The translations under genes and the position numbers were made by a program. The notes under the pieces were generated by a model that saw nothing but the letters and a program-made list of their open reading frames with translations, searched no databases and was not told where the DNA came from. From assembly GCF_036347135.1 (NCBI RefSeq), contig NZ_CP108938.1:5890001-5954000 (forward strand): a stretch of DNA of 64,000 bases, in the 5' to 3' direction. Of the stretch, positions 50,530-57,757 are shown one piece after another. Origin of the DNA: Streptomyces sp. NBC_00775 (GTDB taxonomy: Bacteria > Actinomycetota > Actinomycetes > Streptomycetales > Streptomycetaceae). The number at the start of each line of letters is the position of its first letter. Positions within the stretch are counted from its first letter, which is position 1.

Positions 50530-51708
50530 TCAGGCCCGGACCGGGGCGGGTTTCGCCGGGGTCCGGGCCGGGCGCGCTTCCCGTGTCGTGAACGCCGCCA
50601 CGGCCACCGCCAGCGCCGCCAGCCCCGCCCCCGCCAGCAGGAACCAGCGGTCTCCGAACAGCGAGATCGCGAGGCTTCCGGTGCCGCCGGCCGCCGCGAT
50701 GCCCAGGTACAGCGCGCTGCTGTTGAGGGAGATGAGCAGGGGAGCGTTCGCCGGGTCGAGGGAGGCGAGGCGGGCGGTGAGGGCGACGGCGATGGACCAG
50801 CCGACGAGTGGGGTGAGCGCGGCGGACGCCAGCGCGGTCGGCAGGGACTGGAGCGTCCAGGGGGATGCGGTGGCGAGCGCCAGGTACGCCGTGCCCGAGG
50901 CGAGGATCACCGGTCGCGCCCCCCACCGGTCGACCAGCCGCCCGCCGAGCTGGCCGCCCCCCACGGACGCGAATCCGGACACCAGGAGCAGCAACGTCAG
51001 CCGGTCCTGATCGCCGCCGGTCGCGGGGTAGGTGGCCACCGTGTAGTAGATGTAGGTCGTCTGGAAGGCCAGGAAGACCAGGAACGTCGTGAGGGCCGCA
51101 CCCAGGACGCGGGGGTTGGCGAGCGGCGTCAGCCGCTCGCGCAGGCTCAACCCGCCTACGGGTTGCGGCAGTTCGCGCAGCATCAGCGCGAGCCCGGCGA
51201 ACGCGGCCAGCCCGAGCGCCGTCACCAGCCACATCGTCAGCCGCCAGTCGGTGCGGCCGATCCAGGTGCCCAGCGGAACCCCGAGAGCGGTGGCGGCGGT
51301 CAGTCCGCCCATCACCACGGCGATGGCCCGCCCGCGCCGCTCGGGCGGTACGAGCGAGGTGGCGACGGCGTTGGCCGTCGGCGTGTAGAGCGCGGCGCCG
51401 ACGGCGGCCAGTACCCGGGTGGCGAGCAGGACGCCGTACGAGGGAGCCAGTGCCGTAAGGGCGTTGGCGACGCTGAAGACGGCGAGTGCGGAAAGCAGGG
51501 CGCGGTGGCGGGGCCAGCGGGCGGTCGCCGTGGCGAGCACGGGCGCGAGCGCCGCGTACGAGAGGGCGAAGACGGTCACCAGTTGTCCGGCGACCGTGAT
51601 GGAGACGTTCAGATCGCGGGCGATGAGCGGCAGGATGCCGGCCATGACCATGCCATCCGTGCCCACGGCGAAGGTGCCGAGGGCGAGCAGGAGCAGTCGT
51701 AAGCGCAC
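50530..51708 (-). CDS. MFS transporter controlled by the divergent ArsR gene
   Basis: 392 residues from the GTG at 51708; an in-frame TTG at 51750 lies in the operator and is rejected. Twelve membrane segments; LGTFAVGTDGMVMAGILPLI and GVPLGTWIGRTDWRLTMW mark the AraJ/Cmx-like group. Faces the ArsR gene across an 87-bp region with GTTTGAC-type operators, so efflux is probably induced when the ArsR ligand binds. Substrate unknown. Confidence 0.9.
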   Translation of the reverse strand: MRLRLLLLALGTFAVGTDGMVMAGILPLIARDLNVSITVAGQLVTVFALSYAALAPVLATATARWPRHRALLSALAVFSVANALTALAPSYGVLLATRVLAAVGAALYTPTANAVATSLVPPERRGRAIAVVMGGLTAATALGVPLGTWIGRTDWRLTMWLVTALGLAAFAGLALMLRELPQPVGGLSLRERLTPLANPRVLGAALTTFLVFLAFQTTYIYYTVATYPATGGDQDRLTLLLLVSGFASVGGGQLGGRLVDRWGARPVILASGTAYLALATASPWTLQSLPTALASAALTPLVGWSIAVALTARLASLDPANAPLLISLNSSALYLGIAAAGGTGSLAISLFGDRWFLLAGAGLAALAVAVAAFTTREARPARTPAKPAPVRA

Positions 51709-51734
51709 GGGGGTCCCCCAAGAGTCCGTGAACG

Positions 51735-51780
51735 GTTTGACGTTGGTCAAACAATAGAGACTGTTGGATGATTGTCAAAC
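51735..51780. promoter_or_regulatory. ArsR-type operator pair
   Basis: Perfect GTTTGAC-GTTG-GTCAAAC (51735-51752) and a weaker GTTGGAT-GATT-GTCAAAC (51763-51780), centres 28 bp apart, between the MFS and ArsR genes. Dyads with 7-bp arms and 4-base spacers fit a winged-helix dimer binding both promoters. Confidence 0.75.
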
Positions 51781-51795
51781 GGTAAGGAGAGAGGT

Positions 51796-52170
51796 GTGCC
51801 CGTGAAGTCGGTTAAGTCCGTGAAGGGCGAGGAAGGCGAGTGGCTGCCGCAGCCCGACGCGGACGACATCGAGCTGGTCAAGGTGCTGCACGCGCTCGGT
51901 GACCCGGTGCGGCTGTGGCTGCTGAAGAAGTACGCGACCGGCGAACAGTTCAGCTGCGCCCCGGACGTGCTCGGCGTCGGCCATCTGCACAAGTCGACCG
52001 TCTCGCACCACATGCGGATCATGCGTGAGGCCGGGCTCACCTCGACGCGGGCCGTCGGCCGCAACCGCTTCGTGCGGCTGCGCCGTGACGACCTCGACGC
52101 CCGGTTCCCCGGCCTCCTGGACGCGCTGCTGAAGGCGCTTCCTGATTCCCTGCCCGACTTCCCTGCCTGA
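51796..52170 (+). CDS. ArsR-family transcriptional regulator
   Basis: 124 residues. Winged helix about 28-110: VKVLHALGDPVRLWLLKKYA, then HLHKSTVSHHMRIMREAGL (recognition helix), then VGRNRFVRLRRDDLDARFP. No Cys metal motif in the recognition helix, so the inducer is probably organic. GTG start with AAGGAGAG upstream. Controls itself and the divergent MFS gene. Confidence 0.92.
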   Translation: MPVKSVKSVKGEEGEWLPQPDADDIELVKVLHALGDPVRLWLLKKYATGEQFSCAPDVLGVGHLHKSTVSHHMRIMREAGLTSTRAVGRNRFVRLRRDDLDARFPGLLDALLKALPDSLPDFPA

Positions 52171-52183
52171 ATTCCCTCTCTGA

Positions 52184-54259
52184 TCAGGTGAGTTGGGGTG
52201 GCAGTGGCGCCGCGTGCGTGACGATCAGGCCCGAGACCGCTCGGGTCAGGGCCACGTACAGGCGGCGCAGGCCCGTCCGCTCGTCCGGTTCGCCGTCGAC
52301 CACGGCCTGTGGCTCGTCCAGGACCACGTAGTCGTACTCCAGACCCTTGGCGAGCGAGGCCGGTACGAGGGTGAGCCGGGTCTCGGCCGTCGTCTCCTCG
52401 CCCGGGCCGAGATACGTCAGCCCGGCCGCCGCCAGCGCCTCGGCGAGGACGGGAATGCGGGCGTCGGCGGCGATCAGGCCGGTGGAACCCTCGTTGCGCA
52501 GCAACTCCCGCACCGCTTCGACGACTTCGGCTTCGACGACTTCGGTGTCGGTCTCGTCCGTGCCGGCCGCGCCGGTGTGCGCCCGTACCTCGAAGAAGCC
52601 CGGGTTCTCCCGCACCGACGCCACCGGGGTCAGCCCGGGCGCGATGTGCGGCAGCAGCCGGGACGCGTAGGTGATGACATCGGTGGGCACACGGAAGCCC
52701 GCCGTCAGCTCCTCGATCACGGCCTCGCCCTTGCCGAGGTGGCGCAGCGCCTCGTCCCAGCTCCGCGTCGCCCACGGGGTCGTCCCCTGCGCCAGATCCC
52801 CCAGCACGGTCGCCGAACCGGTCGTGCAGCGCCGGCCGACGGCCCGGTACTGCATCGGGGAGAGGTCCTGCGCCTCGTCGAGCACCACATGCCCGAGTGA
52901 GTGCGTGCGCTGCACGAGGTCGGTGGCCTCGTCGATCAACACGGCGTCCGCGGCGGACCACTTGGCGGCTTTGACGCTCCGCACGGGCTTCTGCCAGAGG
53001 ATCTCCTTCTGCTCGTCCTCGTCGAGGAGCCCCTCCGCGTGTACGGCGAGGAAGTCGGCGTCGGAGAGCAGCCGCAGGACGAGTTTGGCGGGGTCGACGG
53101 GCGGCCAGACCGCCTTGACCGCGGCCTTCACGGCGGTGTTGCGGGCGACGGCGTCCTGCACCCGGTCGTCCGGCGCCTCGCCCGACCGCTCCATCTGCAC
53201 CAGCACGGCGTGCGCGATCCGCTGCGGAAGGGCCTCGCGGGCGGCGCCGTACCGGATGTCGCGGTCGAGCAACTCCCGGACGATCTCCTCCAGTTCGTAC
53301 GCCGCCACCCGCCAGCGCCGCGAACCGCGCACGACGACGACCGGCTCGGCCGGCAGGGTCACATGGGAGCGCACGGCCCGCCGCAGCACTTCCGCCATCC
53401 GGGCGTCGCCCTTGATGACGGCGGCGGTCGCGTCGTCGCTTCCGCTTACCTCGACATGGGCGACGAGGTCGTCGACGGTCGCCTGCTTGACCTCCAACTC
53501 GCCCAGAGCCGGGAGGACTTGCTCGATGTAGTGCAGGAAGGACTTGTTCGGCCCGATGACCAGGGTGCCGGTGCGGGCGAGCCGCTCCCGGTGGGCGTAC
53601 AGCAGATACGCGACGCGGTGCAGGCCGACGGCGGTCTTTCCGGTGCCGGGGCCTCCCTGCACACAGACCGAGCCGGACAGTCCCGACCGTACGATCTCGT
53701 CCTGCTCGGGCTGGATGGTCGCCACGATGTCGCGCATCGGGCCGACGCGCGGCCGCTCGATCTCCTGCTGGAGCAGCTTGCTGGTGGCCGCGGCCTCGGC
53801 GGGGTCGGAGAGGTGCTCGTCCTCGTACGCCGTGAGGTCGCCGCCCGTGTATCCGAAGCGGCGGCGCAGCCCGACGTCCATCGGGCTCTTCTTCGAGGCC
53901 CGGTAGAACGGCTGCGACACCGGCGCGCGCCAGTCGATGACCATCGGGTCGCCCTCGGCGTCGTGCACATGCCGCCGTCCGATGTAGAAGCGCTCGCCCT
54001 CGGCGCCCTCCGCCTTGTCGGCGCCCGGCGGGTGCAGGTAGTCGAGCCGCCCGAAGAACAGCGGGGTGTGACTGAGGTCGGCGAGGGCCTTGATGCGCTC
54101 GTCCATCTGGCGCTGGAGCACCGCGGCGTTCACCCAGTTCGCGGTGACGTCACGGATGTCGAGGTTCTCGACGTCCTCGCGCATCGCGCGCAGGGCGGCG
54201 CGGGACTGGCCGAGGTGGGCTTGCTCGCGGGAGAGGGGATCGTCGGACGGGGTGGACAC
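52184..54259 (-). CDS. helD: HelD/HelR-type RNA polymerase motor (UvrD-like ATPase)
   Basis: 691 residues. N-terminal coiled-coil arm about 8-70 (LSREQAHLGQSRAALRAMRE), Walker A GGPGTGKTAVGLHR near 207, Walker B VVLDEAQDLSPMQYR near 455, motif V LAKGLEYDYVVLDEP and motif VI LYVALTRA at the C-terminus. Class II HelD proteins pull stalled RNA polymerase off DNA; the HelR branch protects against rifamycins. GGAGG eight bases before a GTG. Which branch cannot be told by eye. Confidence 0.9.
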   Translation of the reverse strand: MSTPSDDPLSREQAHLGQSRAALRAMREDVENLDIRDVTANWVNAAVLQRQMDERIKALADLSHTPLFFGRLDYLHPPGADKAEGAEGERFYIGRRHVHDAEGDPMVIDWRAPVSQPFYRASKKSPMDVGLRRRFGYTGGDLTAYEDEHLSDPAEAAATSKLLQQEIERPRVGPMRDIVATIQPEQDEIVRSGLSGSVCVQGGPGTGKTAVGLHRVAYLLYAHRERLARTGTLVIGPNKSFLHYIEQVLPALGELEVKQATVDDLVAHVEVSGSDDATAAVIKGDARMAEVLRRAVRSHVTLPAEPVVVVRGSRRWRVAAYELEEIVRELLDRDIRYGAAREALPQRIAHAVLVQMERSGEAPDDRVQDAVARNTAVKAAVKAVWPPVDPAKLVLRLLSDADFLAVHAEGLLDEDEQKEILWQKPVRSVKAAKWSAADAVLIDEATDLVQRTHSLGHVVLDEAQDLSPMQYRAVGRRCTTGSATVLGDLAQGTTPWATRSWDEALRHLGKGEAVIEELTAGFRVPTDVITYASRLLPHIAPGLTPVASVRENPGFFEVRAHTGAAGTDETDTEVVEAEVVEAVRELLRNEGSTGLIAADARIPVLAEALAAAGLTYLGPGEETTAETRLTLVPASLAKGLEYDYVVLDEPQAVVDGEPDERTGLRRLYVALTRAVSGLIVTHAAPLPPQLT

Positions 54260-54397
54260 GGGGGTTGCCTCCGGGGACCTGCTGCGTGGGTGATTCCTGG
54301 ATGCCGTCCGGTTTCCGGCCGGACAGCGGCACTCCGTGACAGGAGGCGGGCAAGAGCGGAGATTCTAGGTGACGGGAGGATGTGGGGGCGAATGGTT

Positions 54398-54467
54398 TTC
54401 CACGGTCCGGGACCGGTGGTCTTCCACGGTCCGGGACCGGTGGTCTTCCCCGGCCCGGACCGGTCTC
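54398..54467. repeat. 24-bp tandem repeat with internal palindrome
   Basis: Unit TTCCACGGTCCGGGACCGGT then GGTC, at 54398-54421 and 54422-54445 (identical) plus a diverged third copy to 54467. Each contains GGTCCGGGACC. It is in the 348-bp gap between the helD start and the next gene. Nothing else recognised in the gap. Confidence 0.8.
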
Positions 54468-54607
54468 AGGGGTGTGCCCTTGGGGGCCCTAGGGGTTGGG
54501 GTCCGTCGTGAGGCGTACGGCGAGCGGTCCGCAGGTGTACGAGAGGGCTGCCGAGGTTCGGTCGGAAGACCGACGCCATCGGGGGCTCGGAGTTCCACCA
54601 TGGATAC

Positions 54608-54799
54608 ATGAGCGCAGCAACCTTCACCCCAGGCACGGGCCACCCCGGTCCCCCCAGCGGCGCGACCGCCGCGACCTCCACCCACCACCGCCACCGTCTC
54701 GGCGACGCCCTGCGCGCCGTCAAGGTGTTCGCGGGCGCGGCACTCCGCGTGGTGCTCCTCGGCGAGTACGGAGAGGAGGCGGGCGTACGACGCCGGTGA
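54608..54799 (+). CDS. small hypothetical protein
   Basis: 63 residues, MSAATFTPGTGHPGPPSGAT, a His/Arg segment (HHRHRLGDALRAVK) then an amphipathic helix ending VVLLGEYGEEAGVRRR. GGAG lies about 14 bases before the ATG. No known family. Precedes the GT87 gene by 42 bases on the same strand. Confidence 0.58.
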   Translation: MSAATFTPGTGHPGPPSGATAATSTHHRHRLGDALRAVKVFAGAALRVVLLGEYGEEAGVRRR

Positions 54800-54841
54800 G
54801 CCGTCCGCCGGGGCGAAGTCCCCCGGCACTAGGGTCACTCC

Positions 54842-56008
54842 GTGCTTCAGCGGAAAGTGACCGAATCGTCACGCAACGAAGTCGCCCTGCTCGCCCTCTC
54901 CTTCGCCGCCTTCTGCGCGCTGTGCGTCGTCACACGCGCCCCCATGGCCGACGCGCTGGTCTACCGGGCCGAGGGCGCGGCCGTACTGAACGGCACGGAT
55001 CTCTACGGGTTCAGCGTCACCGAGTGGCAGCTGCCCGCCACGTACCCGCCCTTCGCGGCGCTTCTCTTCGTGCCGACGGCCTGGCTCGCGCCGGGCGCCC
55101 TCAAGGTGGCCTTCGTCGCCGGAAACGTGGGCCTGCTGGCGCTGCTGGTCCGGCTCTCCTGCCGTTTCGCGGGACTTCCGGTGCGACTCCCGGCGCTCTG
55201 TGCCGCCACCGCCTTCGCCCTGTGGCTCGAACCCGTCTTCCAGACCGTCCTCTTCGGTCAGATCAACCTGGCCGTCGTCTGCCTGATCCTCTGGGACCTG
55301 ACCCGGCCGCCCGGCGCCCCCGGCAAGGGCATCGCGCTGGGCATCGCCGCCGGGGTGAAACTCACGCCCGCCGTCTTCATCGCGTACCTGCTGCTCAGGC
55401 GCCGCCGCCGGGAGGCGGCAGGCGCCGCGTCGGCCTTCGCCGCGACCGTCCTGCTGGGCGCACTCGCGCTGCCCGCCGCGAGCGTCGACTTCTGGACCCG
55501 GCGGCTGTACGAGACCGGTCGCGTCGGCAAGGCATGGATCGTCGACAACCAGTCGCTTCAGGGGCTGATCGCCCGCGCCCTGGGGGAGCCCGCACCGGGC
55601 CTCGCCTGGGCGCTGCCCGCGGCGGCGGTCGGGTGCGCGGGCCTGTGGCTGGCGGCCCGACGGGCCGGGGACGAGCGCTGGGGCGTTCTCGGGACCGCGT
55701 TCACGGCCCTCCTGATCTCCCCGATCAGCTGGTCGCACCACTGGGTGTGGTGCGTCCCGCTGATCGCCGTGCTGTACGCGGACGGCCGCCTCCGCCAGGC
55801 CGCGGCCGTCACCGCGGTCTTCGCGGCCCGCACTCTCTGGCTGATCCCGCACCAGGGCGAGCTGGACCTCCGACTCCCCTGGTGGCAGCAGCCGTTGGCG
55901 GCGCCGTACCCCCTACTGGGGTTGCTGCTGCTCGCTCAGCTGTCGGTCCCGGTCCCGGTCCCGGTATCGGTGTCGGTGAGCAACTCGTCCGCGTCCATGA
56001 TCCGGTAG
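54842..56008 (+). CDS. GT87 polyprenyl-phosphate-mannose transferase-like membrane protein
   Basis: 388 residues, about ten membrane helices. GAAVLNGTDLYGFSVTEWQL in the first loop with a conserved acidic site, and PTAWLAPGALKVAFVAGNVG; DUF2029/GT87 signature. Members add alpha-1,2-mannose from polyprenyl phosphate on the outer face (PimE type). GTG start. The last 73 bases overlap the convergent XPB gene; the repetitive tail PVPVPVSVSVS is encoded there. Confidence 0.88.
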   Translation: MLQRKVTESSRNEVALLALSFAAFCALCVVTRAPMADALVYRAEGAAVLNGTDLYGFSVTEWQLPATYPPFAALLFVPTAWLAPGALKVAFVAGNVGLLALLVRLSCRFAGLPVRLPALCAATAFALWLEPVFQTVLFGQINLAVVCLILWDLTRPPGAPGKGIALGIAAGVKLTPAVFIAYLLLRRRRREAAGAASAFAATVLLGALALPAASVDFWTRRLYETGRVGKAWIVDNQSLQGLIARALGEPAPGLAWALPAAAVGCAGLWLAARRAGDERWGVLGTAFTALLISPISWSHHWVWCVPLIAVLYADGRLRQAAAVTAVFAARTLWLIPHQGELDLRLPWWQQPLAAPYPLLGLLLLAQLSVPVPVPVSVSVSNSSASMIR

Positions 56009-57609
56009 GCGTACCCCTGTTCCGCCAGGAAGCGCTGGCGGTGGGCGGCGAAGTCCTGGTCGATGGTGTCGCGGGCGACGACGGAGTAGAAGTGCGCCTG
56101 GTGGCCGTCGGCCTTGGGGCGCAGCACCCGCCCGAGCCGCTGGGCTTCCTCCTGCCGTGACCCGAAGGTGCCGGACACCTGGATGGCGACGGTCGCCTCG
56201 GGCAGGTCGATGGAGAAGTTGGCGACCTTCGACACGACGAGGACGCTGATCTCGCCCTCCCGGAAGGCGTCGAAGAGCTTCTCGCGCTGCGCGTTGCTGG
56301 TCTCGCCCTTGATGACGGGCGCGTTCAAGTGCTCGCCCAACTCGTCGAGTTGGTCGATGTACTGGCCGATCACGAGGATCTGCTGCCCCGCGAACCTCCG
56401 CACCAGCGCCTCGGTCACCTTCCGCTTGGTGGCGGTCGTGGCGCAGAAGCGGTACTTCTCCTCGGTCTCGGCGGTGGCGTAGGCGAGCCGCTCGGAGTCG
56501 GTGAGATTGACGCGGACCTCGACACAGTCGGCGGGCGCGATGTACCCCTGTGCCTCGATCTCCTTCCAGGGCGCGTCGAACCGCTTGGGCCCGATGAGGG
56601 AGAAGACGTCCGACTCGCGCCCGTCCTCGCGGACCAGGGTGGCGGTCAGGCCCAGCCGCCTGCGGGCCTGGAGATCGGCGGTGAACTTGAAGACGGGCGC
56701 GGGCAGCAGATGCACCTCGTCGTAGACGATGAGCCCCCAGTCACGGGAGTCGAAGAGCTCCAGGTGGGGATAGATCCCCTTCCGCTTGGTCGTCAGCACC
56801 TGGTACGTCGCGATGGTGACCGGCCGGATCTCCTTGCGCGTACCGCTGTACTCGCCGATCTCGTCCTCGGTGAGACTCGTGCGCTTCACCAGCTCGTGCT
56901 TCCACTGCCGGGCCGAGACGGTGTTGGTGACGAGGATGAGGGTGGTGGCCTTGGCCTGCGCCATGGACCCGGCACCCACAAGCGTCTTCCCGGCACCGCA
57001 GGGCAGCACGACGACCCCGCTGCCGCCGTGCCAGAAGTTCTCCACGGCCTGCCGCTGGTACGGGCGCAGCGCCCAGCCGTCCTCGGCCAGCTCGATGGGG
57101 TGTGCCTCCCCGTCGACGTATCCGGCGAGGTCCTCGGCCGGCCAGCCCAGCTTGAGCAGCGTCTGCTTGATCTGCCCGCGCTCGGACGGGTGCACGGCGA
57201 CGGTGTCCGGGTCGATCCGGGCGCCCACCAGCGGGGCGATCCGCTTGGAGCGCAGCACCTCTTCGAGCACGGGCCGGTCGGTGCTGGTGAGGACGAGCCC
57301 GTGCGCCGGGTCCTTGCTCAGCGTGAGCCGCCCGTAACGGTCCATCGTCTCGGCGATGTCGACGAGCAGCGCGTGCGGCACGGGATAGCGGCTGAACTCC
57401 ACGAGCGCGTCGACGACCTGCTCGGCGTCGTGGCCCGCGGCCCGCGCGTTCCACAGCCCCAGCGGCGTCACCCGGTACGTGTGAATGTGCTCGGGCGCCC
57501 GCTCCAGCTCGGCGAACGGCGCGATGACCCGCCGGCACGCGTCCGCCAGCTCGTGATCGACTTCCAGCAGGAGTGTCTTGTCGCTCTGGACGATGAGGGG
57601 TCCGTTCAC
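55936..57609 (-). CDS. XPB/Rad25-type DNA helicase
   Basis: 557 residues from the GTG at 57609 after AAGGGA. N-terminal damage-recognition-like domain (about 1-170), Walker A LPCGAGKTLVG near 205, DEVH box IVYDEVHLLPA near 320, GLTATLVRED motif III, and motif VI RQEEAQRLGRVLRP near 505. 3'-5' superfamily 2 helicase, thought to work in DNA repair in actinobacteria. C-terminal DTDTGTGTGTDS comes from the overlap with the GT87 gene. Downstream partner of the 847-residue gene. Confidence 0.93.
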   Translation of the reverse strand: MNGPLIVQSDKTLLLEVDHELADACRRVIAPFAELERAPEHIHTYRVTPLGLWNARAAGHDAEQVVDALVEFSRYPVPHALLVDIAETMDRYGRLTLSKDPAHGLVLTSTDRPVLEEVLRSKRIAPLVGARIDPDTVAVHPSERGQIKQTLLKLGWPAEDLAGYVDGEAHPIELAEDGWALRPYQRQAVENFWHGGSGVVVLPCGAGKTLVGAGSMAQAKATTLILVTNTVSARQWKHELVKRTSLTEDEIGEYSGTRKEIRPVTIATYQVLTTKRKGIYPHLELFDSRDWGLIVYDEVHLLPAPVFKFTADLQARRRLGLTATLVREDGRESDVFSLIGPKRFDAPWKEIEAQGYIAPADCVEVRVNLTDSERLAYATAETEEKYRFCATTATKRKVTEALVRRFAGQQILVIGQYIDQLDELGEHLNAPVIKGETSNAQREKLFDAFREGEISVLVVSKVANFSIDLPEATVAIQVSGTFGSRQEEAQRLGRVLRPKADGHQAHFYSVVARDTIDQDFAAHRQRFLAEQGYAYRIMDADELLTDTDTGTGTGTDS

Positions 57610-57757
57610 ACCCGTCCCTTTCTGCGTGCCGGCATCCCAGCGCGGATGCCCGGCCAAACGTCCAGTGTGCCCCATCCGGCTCAGAACCCCAGGGGCTGTG
57701 TCCTCCACCACGCGTAGAGGACGTCGGCGTAGGCGTCCTCGGCGGTCCGGGTCCGGT

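Noticed and set aside
51709..51750. TTG at 51750 as the start of the MFS transporter.
   Set aside because: It would put the first 14 codons inside the perfect ArsR operator; GTG at 51708 has GGGGGA before it.
54365..54838. A 157-codon minus-strand frame across the 24-bp repeats.
   Set aside because: Repeat-derived EDHRSRTV units, no domain, and no ribosome site; the plus strand carries a better small gene.
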